Assembly: GCA_964606695.1 (NCBI GenBank)
Contig: CAZSHG010000011.1
Coordinates: 29,835-93,834, forward strand
DNA length: 64,000 nucleotides
Direction: 5' to 3'
Source of the DNA: CAZSHG01 sp964606695 [NCBI: uncultured bacterium]
GTDB lineage: Bacteria > UBP14 > UBA6098
Shown: positions 33,065 through 42,526 of the stretch, piece by piece
Numbering within the stretch: the first letter of the stretch is position 1
Layout: each line of letters opens with the position of its first letter
Notes under the pieces: model-generated
Database searches by the model: none
The model's input: the letters and a program-made list of their open reading frames with translations, nothing else
Told to the model about the DNA's origin: nothing
Made by a program: the position numbers and the translations under genes

Positions 33065-34915
33065 TTATTTAAGATATATCGCTTCGAGAATTTTCGTCTC
33101 GGAAACAGTCGAGACCTTAATCGAATACAAACCCGAAGGAATCTCCTTCGAGGGTCGCCAGATAGTATTCCCACCCTCCAGCCTTTCTGTTTCGTTACCG
33201 AAGACATCGTAAATTCGTATCTCTGCATCCGGCGGGGAAGTTATCCTGCATGCGCCATTGAATGGATTTGGAAAAAGGGCAATCTCGATTTGCCCGGGGA
33301 GTTTATCTTCTCCAATGCCTGTAGTAACTACGAAAAACAAGTGTTGCGTGGCAATATTCGGTTCGCCGATGTCAGGATTATCCCATCCTCGAAATAGAAA
33401 CGTAACGGTATCGCCGACTTCGATATCCACTCCCGCCGTGGTAAAATCGATGAAAATGGTATCCGTGCCCTCCATCATAACACCGGACGACCATGAACCA
33501 AGAGTTACCGTGCCGTCGGTGAAATCCCAGGTTTCTTCCGTATTACCGCATCCGGTATCGTCGAATACAAGCATAATGCCGGTCGGAACCTCGGTAAGTA
33601 TTTCTCCCGAATCGGGTTCGTAGAACAGGATTTCCGGCGGTGTTTTATCTACGTGAAATGTAAAACTGCTACCGGAATCCGCGGAAGCCTCGCCGCCGGT
33701 ATCCTCGATGCCGACGAGTGTAACGACGACGTCGCCGTCCACGAATGGGGTAGAGGTTCGGTAAAAAAGCGTATCGCCAATCGCTTCGAGTTCAGTATCG
33801 GCTGTCGTGTAGCTCGTCCCATCGACTTCGATAACAGCGGTGCTTGCGTCGATACCTTCCGAATCGGTAAAACCGAGGATAATAACGGTGTCTTCCGAAA
33901 CCCATTCCCCTTCGCGTGGGAATTTGTAACTTAATCTCGGTCCACCCGAGACTATCTCCCCGGTTCGTTTGTAGATACCGGTCATGGTCGAAATATAATA
34001 CTTCCTCATCCCCCCAATTACGGTAACGGAAAACCTCTCTACATAATCGGTAAGTGTGGTCGATTCCCATAATTCCCAGGTATTGCCGAAATCGCTGGAT
34101 CTAAATACCCCTGCCTCATTTCCAAGTATTATCTTTTCGGGATCGAAGGGATCGCTGAGGATACCCCAGTTATATTCAACAAAGGTAGTGCAGTTTGTCC
34201 AGGAACTACCCGCGTCTTCCGAGACTAAAACGGTATAATCATAAGCTACAGCTATACGATTTGGATCCGCCGAAGACACCGACGCCCCCCAGAAAAATTC
34301 GTCTGTTCCAATATCGGATAAAACGGGACTCCAATTTACACCGGCGTTTGTAGTGCGATAGACGATGTTTTCATTATTGGTAAGAGCGCATTCTCCGTCG
34401 TTGTTCAATGCATATATATGTCCGGGATAACCGGGGAAATCGCCGAGCGCGTCGTTCCATGTCGCACCGCCATCCGAGGAATATGCAATGACATATCCTA
34501 CGCCTTCGTTATTCGGTGCCGCCCAGATATAATCGGGGTCGGTATCGCAATAGTCGAATTCCCCAAAACAATTTTCTATCAAGACTTCCCAGGTCGAACC
34601 CCTGTCTGTAGTTCTGACGAGCTGAGAAGTGCTATTAATCGAAAGTATCGTGCTTAAGTCGGTTGGATGAAGATCGAGATTCCTCGCTCCGATCATTAAA
34701 GTGTCTATAGTCTCGAAAGTATCCGGCGTTATAAGCAACAGACTCTCGTATGTCATAGCTTCTGTCCAACCAAACACGACGTCATAGGGTGAATCTGCCC
34801 ATGTCTTAATCGGCCTACTTCCCTCGTAGGCAGATAGGATCAATTCCCAATCGGATTGTGCAAACGCGCATAGAGTTAAAAGAAATACCAAACCGTTAAC
34901 AAACAGGAGTTTCAT
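33065..34915 (-). CDS. Exported BNR/photosynthesis-stability-like repeat protein with sorting domain
   Basis: A 616-residue exported protein. Signal peptide (about 1-19, ending AFAQ). Residues 20-330 are a beta-propeller of Asp-box (BNR) repeats with the SxDxGxxW pattern: SSDGGATWND, TTNAGVNWSP, SEDAGSSWTN, SSDFGNTWEL. A central ~200-residue immunoglobulin-like region (FPREGEWVSEDTVIILGF) is shared with the upstream neighbour at 34934-36481. A sorting domain closes the protein (LFPNPFNGACRI, IRIYDVFGNE, SGLYSIKVS, final Lys). GGAGGAG precedes the ATG, and the gene lies 18 bp after the neighbour's stop, so they are one operon. Ligand unknown. Confidence 0.8.
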   Translation of the reverse strand: MKLLFVNGLVFLLTLCAFAQSDWELILSAYEGSRPIKTWADSPYDVVFGWTEAMTYESLLLITPDTFETIDTLMIGARNLDLHPTDLSTILSINSTSQLVRTTDRGSTWEVLIENCFGEFDYCDTDPDYIWAAPNNEGVGYVIAYSSDGGATWNDALGDFPGYPGHIYALNNDGECALTNNENIVYRTTNAGVNWSPVLSDIGTDEFFWGASVSSADPNRIAVAYDYTVLVSEDAGSSWTNCTTFVEYNWGILSDPFDPEKIILGNEAGVFRSSDFGNTWELWESTTLTDYVERFSVTVIGGMRKYYISTMTGIYKRTGEIVSGGPRLSYKFPREGEWVSEDTVIILGFTDSEGIDASTAVIEVDGTSYTTADTELEAIGDTLFYRTSTPFVDGDVVVTLVGIEDTGGEASADSGSSFTFHVDKTPPEILFYEPDSGEILTEVPTGIMLVFDDTGCGNTEETWDFTDGTVTLGSWSSGVMMEGTDTIFIDFTTAGVDIEVGDTVTFLFRGWDNPDIGEPNIATQHLFFVVTTGIGEDKLPGQIEIALFPNPFNGACRITSPPDAEIRIYDVFGNETERLEGGNTIWRPSKEIPSGLYSIKVSTVSETKILEAIYLK

Positions 34916-34933
34916 TTCTCCTCCAATTAAAGG

Positions 34934-36481
34934 TTATTTCGCGTAAACTGCCTTTCGAACCAATGTGCCTGAATTAGATTCTATTATAAAGAGATATACT
35001 CCCGTTCCGATTTCATCGGAAGGTCGCCAATAATCTGATCCGGCGGGTAATTCGGCGATTTTCGCGCCTTTTATATCGTAAATTTCGATAATGCCGTCAG
35101 ACGGCGCAGTGATTTTACACGCCCCATTGAAAGGATTTGGGCTTATCGAGATATCCGTTATTTCCGGGAGAGAACTTTCCTCGATGCCCTCGACTTCAGG
35201 GAAGAACCACCATCGATAAGTGGTATCGTTCGGCGCGCCGTAGTCGGGGTTATCCCAGACCGTGAATTCGATCCAGTTGGTATCGTTCGGCACTATCATG
35301 ACGTCGGCCATAGTATAAAGCACAAAGAAAAGGGTATCGTCTTCGGCGATAATCTCATTGTCGCCAGATGTTATGGAATCGTCGCCGGCCATCGAGTAAA
35401 ACCAGTTTCCGTGATTCGAACCTGATAATTCATCGCGAAAACGAATCTCCGAACCTGTTGGCCAATATGTCAGATGACCGCTGGGGAAATTCATCAGCAG
35501 TTCGGGCGGAGTTTTATCGATGAAATATGTGTAGCTATTAGATGTATCCGGGCCGAGATGACCATCGGGATCAGCGACCTGAATTATTTGAATTTCGACC
35601 GGGCCGTCCGGCATATCGGTCAGGGAAATAATAATACTATCGCCATCGAGGGAAACCTCGGACGAACTCCCCGTATATGTCGCGCCGTTGATTTCGACCT
35701 CGAATTCGGTTATATCGACTCCCTCCTCGTCCTCGAACCCCATGATAATAGGCGTATCGGCGGAAACGTAGCTTCCCTCGTCCGGGAAAAGATCGCGTAG
35801 AATCGGGCCTTCGCTGGCATTGCCCCATATCGCGATAGCATTCTGGAAAAGCCTGTCCTGATTCGGAGTCGGGTCGGCGAAATAATCCCAGCCAAAGAAG
35901 ACCACAGCTCCCGCGCCAAACTCCTGGAAACCAGTATGCATGTGCGTGGTAGAATACATCACAACCGGCGTATAATCGCCGTAATAGCTGTAAGCATTCG
36001 AGGCGTTCATGCCGGAAAACGAACTGGAAACGCCCTCGGCGATTGGATGAGATGCAAGAACCACCGTTAAAATATCGCTAGATGTGTATTCGGTCGATCC
36101 ACCGATGCTGTCGAAATCCGCGCCGTTGATGAAATCCTTACCGTGGCTATACATGCTTACAAGTAACCCGCCAGCCTCGACCCAGTCGTGTAAAATCGAT
36201 GATAAATACGACCCCGCCGGACGTCCCATACTGTAACCGCCCGATTCGAGTTCCGGCTGAACGAAGACGTCGATAGCGGATAGACTCTCCGCGGTGATTT
36301 CGGTGTAATCCCAGAACTCGTGAAGCTCGTAATCGAAGGCCGTGGCACCGTCGAGAGCCTCCAGAATATTGACATACTCGCCATCGTAATCGACATATTC
36401 GACCCAAACGCCTATCTGTTTGGTCTGCCCGAAAATCGCCACGGACATAGGCAGGATTATTAAAAGGATGAATTTCTTCAT
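34934..36481 (-). CDS. Exported protein with ThuA/GATase-like N-domain and sorting domain
   Basis: A 515-residue exported protein. Signal peptide (about 1-19, ending FGQ). Residues 20-220 look like a class I glutamine-amidotransferase-like or ThuA-like fold (AIDVFVQPELESGGY, HDWVEAGGLLVSMYSHG, SHPIAEGV, GAVVFFGWDYF). A central region (LFPDEGSYVSADTPIIMGF through the DKTPPELLMNFPSGHL segment) is homologous to that of the downstream BNR protein. The sorting domain contains SISPNPFNGACKI, IEIYDIKGAKIA, GVYLFII and a terminal Lys. GAGGAG lies before the ATG. Upstream is the 21-bp array at 36648-36875. Confidence 0.75.
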   Translation of the reverse strand: MKKFILLIILPMSVAIFGQTKQIGVWVEYVDYDGEYVNILEALDGATAFDYELHEFWDYTEITAESLSAIDVFVQPELESGGYSMGRPAGSYLSSILHDWVEAGGLLVSMYSHGKDFINGADFDSIGGSTEYTSSDILTVVLASHPIAEGVSSSFSGMNASNAYSYYGDYTPVVMYSTTHMHTGFQEFGAGAVVFFGWDYFADPTPNQDRLFQNAIAIWGNASEGPILRDLFPDEGSYVSADTPIIMGFEDEEGVDITEFEVEINGATYTGSSSEVSLDGDSIIISLTDMPDGPVEIQIIQVADPDGHLGPDTSNSYTYFIDKTPPELLMNFPSGHLTYWPTGSEIRFRDELSGSNHGNWFYSMAGDDSITSGDNEIIAEDDTLFFVLYTMADVMIVPNDTNWIEFTVWDNPDYGAPNDTTYRWWFFPEVEGIEESSLPEITDISISPNPFNGACKITAPSDGIIEIYDIKGAKIAELPAGSDYWRPSDEIGTGVYLFIIESNSGTLVRKAVYAK

Positions 36482-36647
36482 TATGCGCTCCTCAATAAAA
36501 TAGATCTAAATTAAAGTTAAACAAAAATCGAACATTACGCAAGTAATTCTATTAAATGAAAGAAAATTGTTCGTTTGTTCGACGATAAATACGCTCGAAG
36601 CTTGCACAAAAACTGTGCATTTCGCGTAAGTCTATATCGCTCAGGCT

Positions 36648-36875
36648 TTTTAAAGACTTTTTTTGCGTTTTAAAGACTTATTATTCCGTTTTAAAGACCC
36701 CTGTCAACTTTTTTAAGACTTTTTTCTCGATTTAAAAGACTTCTCGAAGGATTTCAAAGACTCGCCGCCCAATTTAAAAGACATTTGAGTCGATTTAAAA
36801 GAGTTGCCGGGCGATTTTCAAGGCTCCTTTCCCGATTTCAATGACCTGTTTTGCGATTGGAAAGGCCTATTTCGA
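36648..36875. repeat. 21-bp-period intergenic array, TTTAAAAGAC type
   Basis: Eleven consecutive units, the inner nine exactly 21 bp apart (36668, 36689, 36710, 36731, 36752, 36773, 36794, 36815, 36836, then 36857). The first ~10 bp of each are conserved (TTTTAAAGAC or TTTAAAAGAC, decaying to TTTCAATGAC at one end) and the other ~11 bp are free to vary. The array fills most of the 446-bp gap upstream of the gene at 34934-36481; the remainder (36482-36647) shows no gene. The 21-bp spacing puts the A/T tracts on the same DNA face. Confidence 0.85.
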
Positions 36876-36876
36876 T

Positions 36877-36903
36877 AAAAAAAGGCGGCACCTAAGCGCC
36901 GCC
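36877..36903 (-). terminator. Terminator of the DUF2442 gene
   Basis: On the minus strand GGCGGCGC, TTAG loop, GTGCCGCC, followed by seven T. It lies 25 bp past the stop of the gene at 36928-37176. Confidence 0.8.
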
Positions 36904-36927
36904 CGAAAAGCTCAGAGGTATGTCTTA

Positions 36928-37176
36928 TTACCCTTTCAGCAATCCCTCGACCGAAATATCCTCGTCCAGTTTTTCCCAGTGGATTCCTATTCCGCCTCCG
37001 ATCAAGCGCCAGTTCTCCCTTTCCTCCGAGGTGGCATCGCGAAGCCTCGGAAAATATTCGAGAGGAACGGAAATCTCCCTGCCATCGAAGAGGATCACGA
37101 CAAGCTTGTATTTGGTGAAACGCACCGAACTTGCCTTAGCTGATTCTGTAAACTTATCTGTTGCTAAAAAACTCAT
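36928..37176 (-). CDS. DUF2442-domain protein
   Basis: An 82-residue protein matching the small DUF2442 family: ASSVRFTKYKLVVILFDGREISVPLEYFPRL, then NWRLIGGGIGIHWEKLDEDISVEGLL, where the G-x-G-I-x-W-x-x-L-D-E-D-I-S signature is typical. Members are often encoded beside DUF4160 proteins in toxin-antitoxin-like pairs, but no partner is visible here. Start chosen at the ATG with GGAG 8 bp upstream; a TTG four codons earlier is possible. It is followed by a terminator and the 21-bp array. Confidence 0.85.
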   Translation of the reverse strand: MSFLATDKFTESAKASSVRFTKYKLVVILFDGREISVPLEYFPRLRDATSEERENWRLIGGGIGIHWEKLDEDISVEGLLKG

Positions 37177-37260
37177 GCCATGCTCCAATCAAAACATCTC
37201 TATTGTCTTCGACTAAACCTTCCTTTTATCAAAATATTTCTCAAAGCTGATATATGCAAG

Positions 37261-37295
37261 AAAAAAAAGGCGGCACATCAGCGCCGCCCTTTTTT
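37261..37295. terminator. Bidirectional-looking terminator after the 1678-residue gene
   Basis: GGCGGC (37269-37274) and GCCGCC (37283-37288) pair, flanked by an A8 run on the left and T6 on the right. It serves the minus-strand gene ending at 37319. Confidence 0.75.
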
Positions 37296-37318
37296 GAATT
37301 ACTGAGGAAGTTTAAGGT

Positions 37319-40300
37319 TTAATAAACCTTATGGCCATTAAACCACGTGTTTACTTCACCTACAACCGTTGTCCAAGAAGAGCCATAGAAGATTACTACT
37401 CTAACTTCGTCACCAGCATATAACTTTAGATCAGATGAAATATGTAGTCCGAAAACATTTGCACTAGTTTGTGAAGTTACATCCCTGGCAAGACTACCAT
37501 TAACTTGAAATCCTATCCAGATGTATTCTCCATCAGTCATAGAGGTCATTCGAGCATGAGCATTGAAATGGTAGAGGCCGTCTGTCGGAGCTGTATATAT
37601 GCTTGTTACAGGATCGTAGGCTGAAGCGTCATCATATTGCTCGGTATCGAAAGAAACCGAATCAGTTGCAGAACCTGAGGTTGCAGATGATGCGTATGCC
37701 GCGAAACCAGCTCCGGGAAGACCAGCGCCATCAGAAGTTAGATCGCCGTCGATGTGGACATCGCCGTTGAAGTAGCCGGCGTATTGCGCGCCGCCGAGTT
37801 CATAGAAAAGTGCGCCATAGATAGAACCTGTGTTATTCGAGCCCACTACGCCGGCAGTATGGTCGCCATAGTCGCCATAGTTCGATCCAACAACACCCGC
37901 GTGATAAGCTGTAGATTGCTCGTTTAAACCGTAAACTCCCGCACCGAAATTATCATGATTCCAAGCTGTTCCCGCAACATTGGCACCGTAGAGATTACCT
38001 CCAAATATGGCATTCTTATCGGAGGTTTCATCGCAATATACTAGTAGGTTCGATTGCATCGATCCTGAGCCGTTCACTTGAAGCTGTGTTGCGGTTTGCC
38101 TTATTCTTGAATCGCCGAGGGTGCTCCCGTCGGGAGTCCAGAGGGGGATGTAATTCGCGGTTCCGCTTCCGCCGACGCCGCCGCCGCCGCTTATAACGAC
38201 GTCTGCAGTTCCGTCATAGTAATGGAGTTCGTTTAGGATGTCGTCAACCCACGTGCCCGGCATACCGACGGGGAGAGGATTTACGGCTTGCGGTGTATAG
38301 CCGAAACCGGTAGGATCGACGAGGCCCGTAACGGTCAGCTTGCCGTCGATATAAACGTCGCCGAGAACATCGAGTTTTGCTGTCGGTGTTGTTACTCCTA
38401 TACCAACGTTACCTTCTTGATCAATGCGCATTCTTTCCGAAGGACGGTCGCCGTAGTCCCTTGTATAGAAGCGCATTAGCGAGCCGTAGTTATCGGCGAC
38501 ATTGCCGGTAGCTACTAAGGAAACCATATTTGGATAACCGGATTCGACGCGTGTATGGACTAAGAATCCCAAATAATCGTAAACACCTACTAAAGACGAA
38601 TCGAATTCGCCGGTTCCGCCCTTCACACCAAAAGCAGCCATTGCGCCGTCGGGTTGCTGCAATTCGAGCAGGGCGGCGGGTGTCGAAGTGTTTATTCCGA
38701 CTTCGCCGGTGGAGAGAATTCTCATACGCTCTTCGGTTTGGTCTTGGTTTCCCGCGCCGTCTTCTTTTGTGAAGAAAACTAAATCGCCCGCACTGAAACT
38801 TCCTGTGCGTTCGAGGGCGATTTTCGCTCCGATAGCTTCATCGAGAGTCGAAACGCCGAAACCTAACGCTACGCCCTCTCCAGCGGCGTCCAAATCGTGA
38901 TGAAGATTTAACGCGATATGAGAATCGTCGGTTCCCTGAAGAAGACCGTCGGCATTGTGGCCGATTATCGTGCCGGCTTGAGAAGTTGTGAGTGAAGTGC
39001 CGGTTCCTCTTACCTTAATAGTGGTTCCGTTGTCTTCGATTATAGAATTGCCGAGAGTCGAGCCGTCGGGTGTCCATTTTGGAATATAATTAAGCGTTCC
39101 GCTTCCGCCGACACCGCCGCCGGAAGGCCATTCGCCTCGGGTTACGCCGCCGAGTTCGATGGAATCAGCAACAAATTTGCGGGCATAAACATCGCGCCAA
39201 CTATAAGAAGAAGATCCAAGATCGAATTGTTTATTCCAATCCGGACCTACGTGATTTGTAAACACGAAAGTGCTGGTGTAGGGAACCCAGACCAGGTAGT
39301 GATTGTTGTTGCCGAAGTAGATGTAATCGTTCGTTGTCGTGTCTTCATCGGAATTGATTAGAACGTCGCCGGAAAAGTAACCAGCCCAGGCTCTACTGTC
39401 TGTGCGGTAAGCCAGCGCGCCGAAATTCCCGCTGTCGTTATCGATACCAATAATGGCTGTTGTTGTGTCAGCCGTGGACCAATTGTATCCAATTAATCCG
39501 GCATAGTATTTCGCTGATTCGGTATTCATCGAGAAAGTTCCGCCGCCGCCTATATTATCGTGTGTCCATCCAGAACCATCAGTAGAACTTCCCAAAAAAT
39601 TACTAGCCCATATAGCGAAATCCTCTGCTGTAGTATCGGCATAAACACTTAAATTACCGGGGCGAGTTGGGTAGCTACCGGTTATAGAAGAGACTAATGA
39701 ATAATAACCCGACCAAGCAGACACCCTGCTTATTCCGGAATTACCAAGTGTGTTGCCGTCGGGTGTCCAGAGCGGTATCCAATCTACGGTTCCGCTTCCG
39801 CCGACACCTGCGCCGACTGCCGTTAAATCTACCCAACCGGAGCCGTCGTGGAAATAAAGATTATTATCGGTAGAATTAGCGTATATTGCGCCTTCTTGTG
39901 CGAGGGGTGCTGTGTTTGGAATTACATATAATCCACCATCGAATTCGCCAGCATAGTCGCCAGTTGCTAACCAGCTCTGGGTTAAACTATTTGTATTGTA
40001 GGCTCTAACTCCGCCGAAAAGCGGACTTCCAGCAACACCGAAAACACCGGTTCCCTGGTCGGGAGTATAGCCGTAGATTGCGTCAGTATTGAAATCGCTC
40101 TGCGCGAAGACGCCTGCGCCAGACCATCCATCAGGATGACCCGGAAGAGTTTTGCCTGTTGCCAGATACGCATAAGAATCCATGACCCAACCACCTGTGG
40201 CTTTAAGAGCTGTTCCAAGCAAATTATCATTCCAGACAATAATAGTAGTATCTTCGCCGTCATCCCAAACCTGGACTTCGGGATTGTTATTCGCGAAAAT

Positions 40301-42355
40301 ATAAGGATCGACTGCGTGGTCTGTCCACAGGCCCGCGCCGCCGCCGGATGTTAAATCGACCCAGCCCGTTCCGTCGTGGAAATATAGGTTATGGTCCGTC
40401 GAGTTCGCATAAATCGCGCCTTCTTGCGCAAGGTTTGCGGTTCCGGGGATTAAGTAGATGCCCGGGTCGAATTCGCCGCCATAAGCTTGCGTTGCGATTC
40501 GACCATTGGTCAAAGAATTGGCGTTGAATCCGCGGACACCAGAATAATCATCAGTTCCTGTGTAAACGCCGAACACGCCATAACCCGAACCCTCTACGAC
40601 GCCATAGATTGCATCGAAGAATTCTATAGATGGAACGTAACCATAAACTGCAGCGTCCCACCAACCATCCGGATGTCCGGACAATTGTTGTCCCCAACTT
40701 AGAGCGCCGAAATGCTCGGTCATAAGGCCACCGGCTACTGCGGCGGAATCGAATGTCATCCAGCCGCCATGACTTCTCAGTCCAAATGTTTCGCCTACTT
40801 CATAAGCTCGAACCGGGTCGTTGCCTACTACACGTTTGTATATACCGGCATCTTCCCACTGACCGGTGCTTGCCCCAGGTGCTTGCCAGCTGAAACCGCC
40901 CGCGCCGTCGGCGGTGAGGACTTCGTTTAAAGCGCCGAATCCAACGCCGTCGTGAAGACCGCCGGTAATCTCGACGTCACCCTCGAAATAGCCGGCGAAA
41001 TCGACACCGAGAGCGTCACGATAACCAAGCCGTCCGACGTCGCCGGTATTTAATAGACGTCCTTCAACACCGGCGCTGTTTGGAACGGGAACTCCCAAAA
41101 CGGCTCCTCTAACTCCACACCCTGCACCGTCGCTGTTGGTCGTGATTCCGTTGATACCGTAATATCCCCCAATAGCATGAACCGCCGCACCCTGCCCGGG
41201 GACAATGGCGCTCGGATCTTCGCCGTGTGTTGATACGACTATTCCAAAAGGCTCACCGGTGCTAATGTTATTAACTCTCAATGTCGTAAAAGCGACATGA
41301 GAAGAATCCCCATTTAATTGAACCGGGTCAGCATCGACAGTGACGATTCTTCCCACGCCCGGGCCGCCATAGTCGTAAGCGTCGTCGAGAGTTCCGCCAC
41401 CGCCGCCGACCGCAGTCATATCGACCCAGCCGCTACCGTTATAAAAGTAGGCTTTGTTCGTGGCATCATCGGCGTAAATGTCGCCGTGAACCGGGGAAAG
41501 GGGTTCCGGCTGTGGTTCCAGATGGAAATTGCCCGCGAACCAGCCGGCGTAATCGCCATATTCACCCTGTTGTCCGTAAACACCGATGTAATAACTGCCG
41601 TCGTAGTAACCGAGAGCACCAAGTTCGTCCGTGCCGTTGTAATATGCACCGAGAACAGCCGCAGATGGGTAAGTCCAGCCGTCATAGAAACCTGCGACTC
41701 CTGCGGAATGGTTTTCTCCCATGTCCATGTAACCTTTTACTGCAGAATTCATGTCGTCCATGTTCCATGAGGTTGGGTCGGTGCTGGATCCGTTGGCATA
41801 ACCGTAAATTACCGAGGTTCCCAATCCGGAACTGAGGGCGTTCTCGGCGTAGATGGTCATGTCTTCGCCGTCATCGTAGAACAGCACATTGGCGTTGTTC
41901 TTCGGGAAAATCAACGGTTCCGTAACGTGAACCTCCCATAGGGCGGTATCGCCAACTGCAGAGCCGCCGACTACGCTGTCCGCAATCGCCGCGCGATAGG
42001 AGTATGGGCTGGATAGAAGTTTAACCCTCGGATCAAGAATATCGCCATCGACTTCGATTTCCAGCCAATAATCCATATCGAAACCGAGATCGAGAGCTGT
42101 TATAGAGCCGAGAACCACATCGAAAAGACCTTTGACAATCGGAACGTCGTTCGGGTCGGCATGTGCTTCCGTCCACAGAAGCGTTCCTGCAGTGGGATCG
42201 TCGTATATTCTGAATGTCATATCCAGAGTATCGTTGATACCCACGCCGATATCGTTGGTTAACTTGCCCTGATAATTCATCTCGTTTGGAATCGCAAAAC
42301 AAATCGATACCAGCAAGCTGATAACAAACAAAGCACTAATTAGTTTGGGAGACAT
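37319..42355 (-). CDS. Giant tail-fibre-like surface protein with C-terminal C1q-like domain
   Basis: A 1678-residue exported protein. Signal peptide (about 1-21, ending CFA), then an N-domain shared with the proteins at 48024 and 56089: NYQGKLTNDIGVGINDTLDMTFRIYD, PIVKGLFDVVLGSI, LLSSPYSYRAAIADSV. The body is built of imperfect repeats that recur three or more times: EGAIYANSTDHNLYFHDGTG followed by WVDLT, VGGSGTLNYIPKWTPDGSTL, and GYFSGDV-type blocks, all reminiscent of phage tail-fibre shafts. The last ~135 residues (from FAAYASSATSGSATDSVSFD to FNGHKVY) match a C1q/TNF-like jelly roll, which usually trimerises. There is no Por sorting domain. AAGGAGG precedes the ATG. Probably a trimeric surface fibre. 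Confidence 0.8.
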   Translation of the reverse strand: MSPKLISALFVISLLVSICFAIPNEMNYQGKLTNDIGVGINDTLDMTFRIYDDPTAGTLLWTEAHADPNDVPIVKGLFDVVLGSITALDLGFDMDYWLEIEVDGDILDPRVKLLSSPYSYRAAIADSVVGGSAVGDTALWEVHVTEPLIFPKNNANVLFYDDGEDMTIYAENALSSGLGTSVIYGYANGSSTDPTSWNMDDMNSAVKGYMDMGENHSAGVAGFYDGWTYPSAAVLGAYYNGTDELGALGYYDGSYYIGVYGQQGEYGDYAGWFAGNFHLEPQPEPLSPVHGDIYADDATNKAYFYNGSGWVDMTAVGGGGGTLDDAYDYGGPGVGRIVTVDADPVQLNGDSSHVAFTTLRVNNISTGEPFGIVVSTHGEDPSAIVPGQGAAVHAIGGYYGINGITTNSDGAGCGVRGAVLGVPVPNSAGVEGRLLNTGDVGRLGYRDALGVDFAGYFEGDVEITGGLHDGVGFGALNEVLTADGAGGFSWQAPGASTGQWEDAGIYKRVVGNDPVRAYEVGETFGLRSHGGWMTFDSAAVAGGLMTEHFGALSWGQQLSGHPDGWWDAAVYGYVPSIEFFDAIYGVVEGSGYGVFGVYTGTDDYSGVRGFNANSLTNGRIATQAYGGEFDPGIYLIPGTANLAQEGAIYANSTDHNLYFHDGTGWVDLTSGGGAGLWTDHAVDPYIFANNNPEVQVWDDGEDTTIIVWNDNLLGTALKATGGWVMDSYAYLATGKTLPGHPDGWSGAGVFAQSDFNTDAIYGYTPDQGTGVFGVAGSPLFGGVRAYNTNSLTQSWLATGDYAGEFDGGLYVIPNTAPLAQEGAIYANSTDNNLYFHDGSGWVDLTAVGAGVGGSGTVDWIPLWTPDGNTLGNSGISRVSAWSGYYSLVSSITGSYPTRPGNLSVYADTTAEDFAIWASNFLGSSTDGSGWTHDNIGGGGTFSMNTESAKYYAGLIGYNWSTADTTTAIIGIDNDSGNFGALAYRTDSRAWAGYFSGDVLINSDEDTTTNDYIYFGNNNHYLVWVPYTSTFVFTNHVGPDWNKQFDLGSSSYSWRDVYARKFVADSIELGGVTRGEWPSGGGVGGSGTLNYIPKWTPDGSTLGNSIIEDNGTTIKVRGTGTSLTTSQAGTIIGHNADGLLQGTDDSHIALNLHHDLDAAGEGVALGFGVSTLDEAIGAKIALERTGSFSAGDLVFFTKEDGAGNQDQTEERMRILSTGEVGINTSTPAALLELQQPDGAMAAFGVKGGTGEFDSSLVGVYDYLGFLVHTRVESGYPNMVSLVATGNVADNYGSLMRFYTRDYGDRPSERMRIDQEGNVGIGVTTPTAKLDVLGDVYIDGKLTVTGLVDPTGFGYTPQAVNPLPVGMPGTWVDDILNELHYYDGTADVVISGGGGVGGSGTANYIPLWTPDGSTLGDSRIRQTATQLQVNGSGSMQSNLLVYCDETSDKNAIFGGNLYGANVAGTAWNHDNFGAGVYGLNEQSTAYHAGVVGSNYGDYGDHTAGVVGSNNTGSIYGALFYELGGAQYAGYFNGDVHIDGDLTSDGAGLPGAGFAAYASSATSGSATDSVSFDTEQYDDASAYDPVTSIYTAPTDGLYHFNAHARMTSMTDGEYIWIGFQVNGSLARDVTSQTSANVFGLHISSDLKLYAGDEVRVVIFYGSSWTTVVGEVNTWFNGHKVY

Positions 42356-42526
42356 AACGCCCTCCTTTGATGATTTGAAAACAAAAATAGTTTATTTATG
42401 ACCGCAATTTTTTACGCGACCTCAATCCTTGCAAATTCAAATTAATATGTCAGAAATCAAACCGCAAGGGAAAAATTGTATATATAAGAAATCAAGGCTT
42501 TAAGATTGTGTTTGAAGTTGCGAGAG

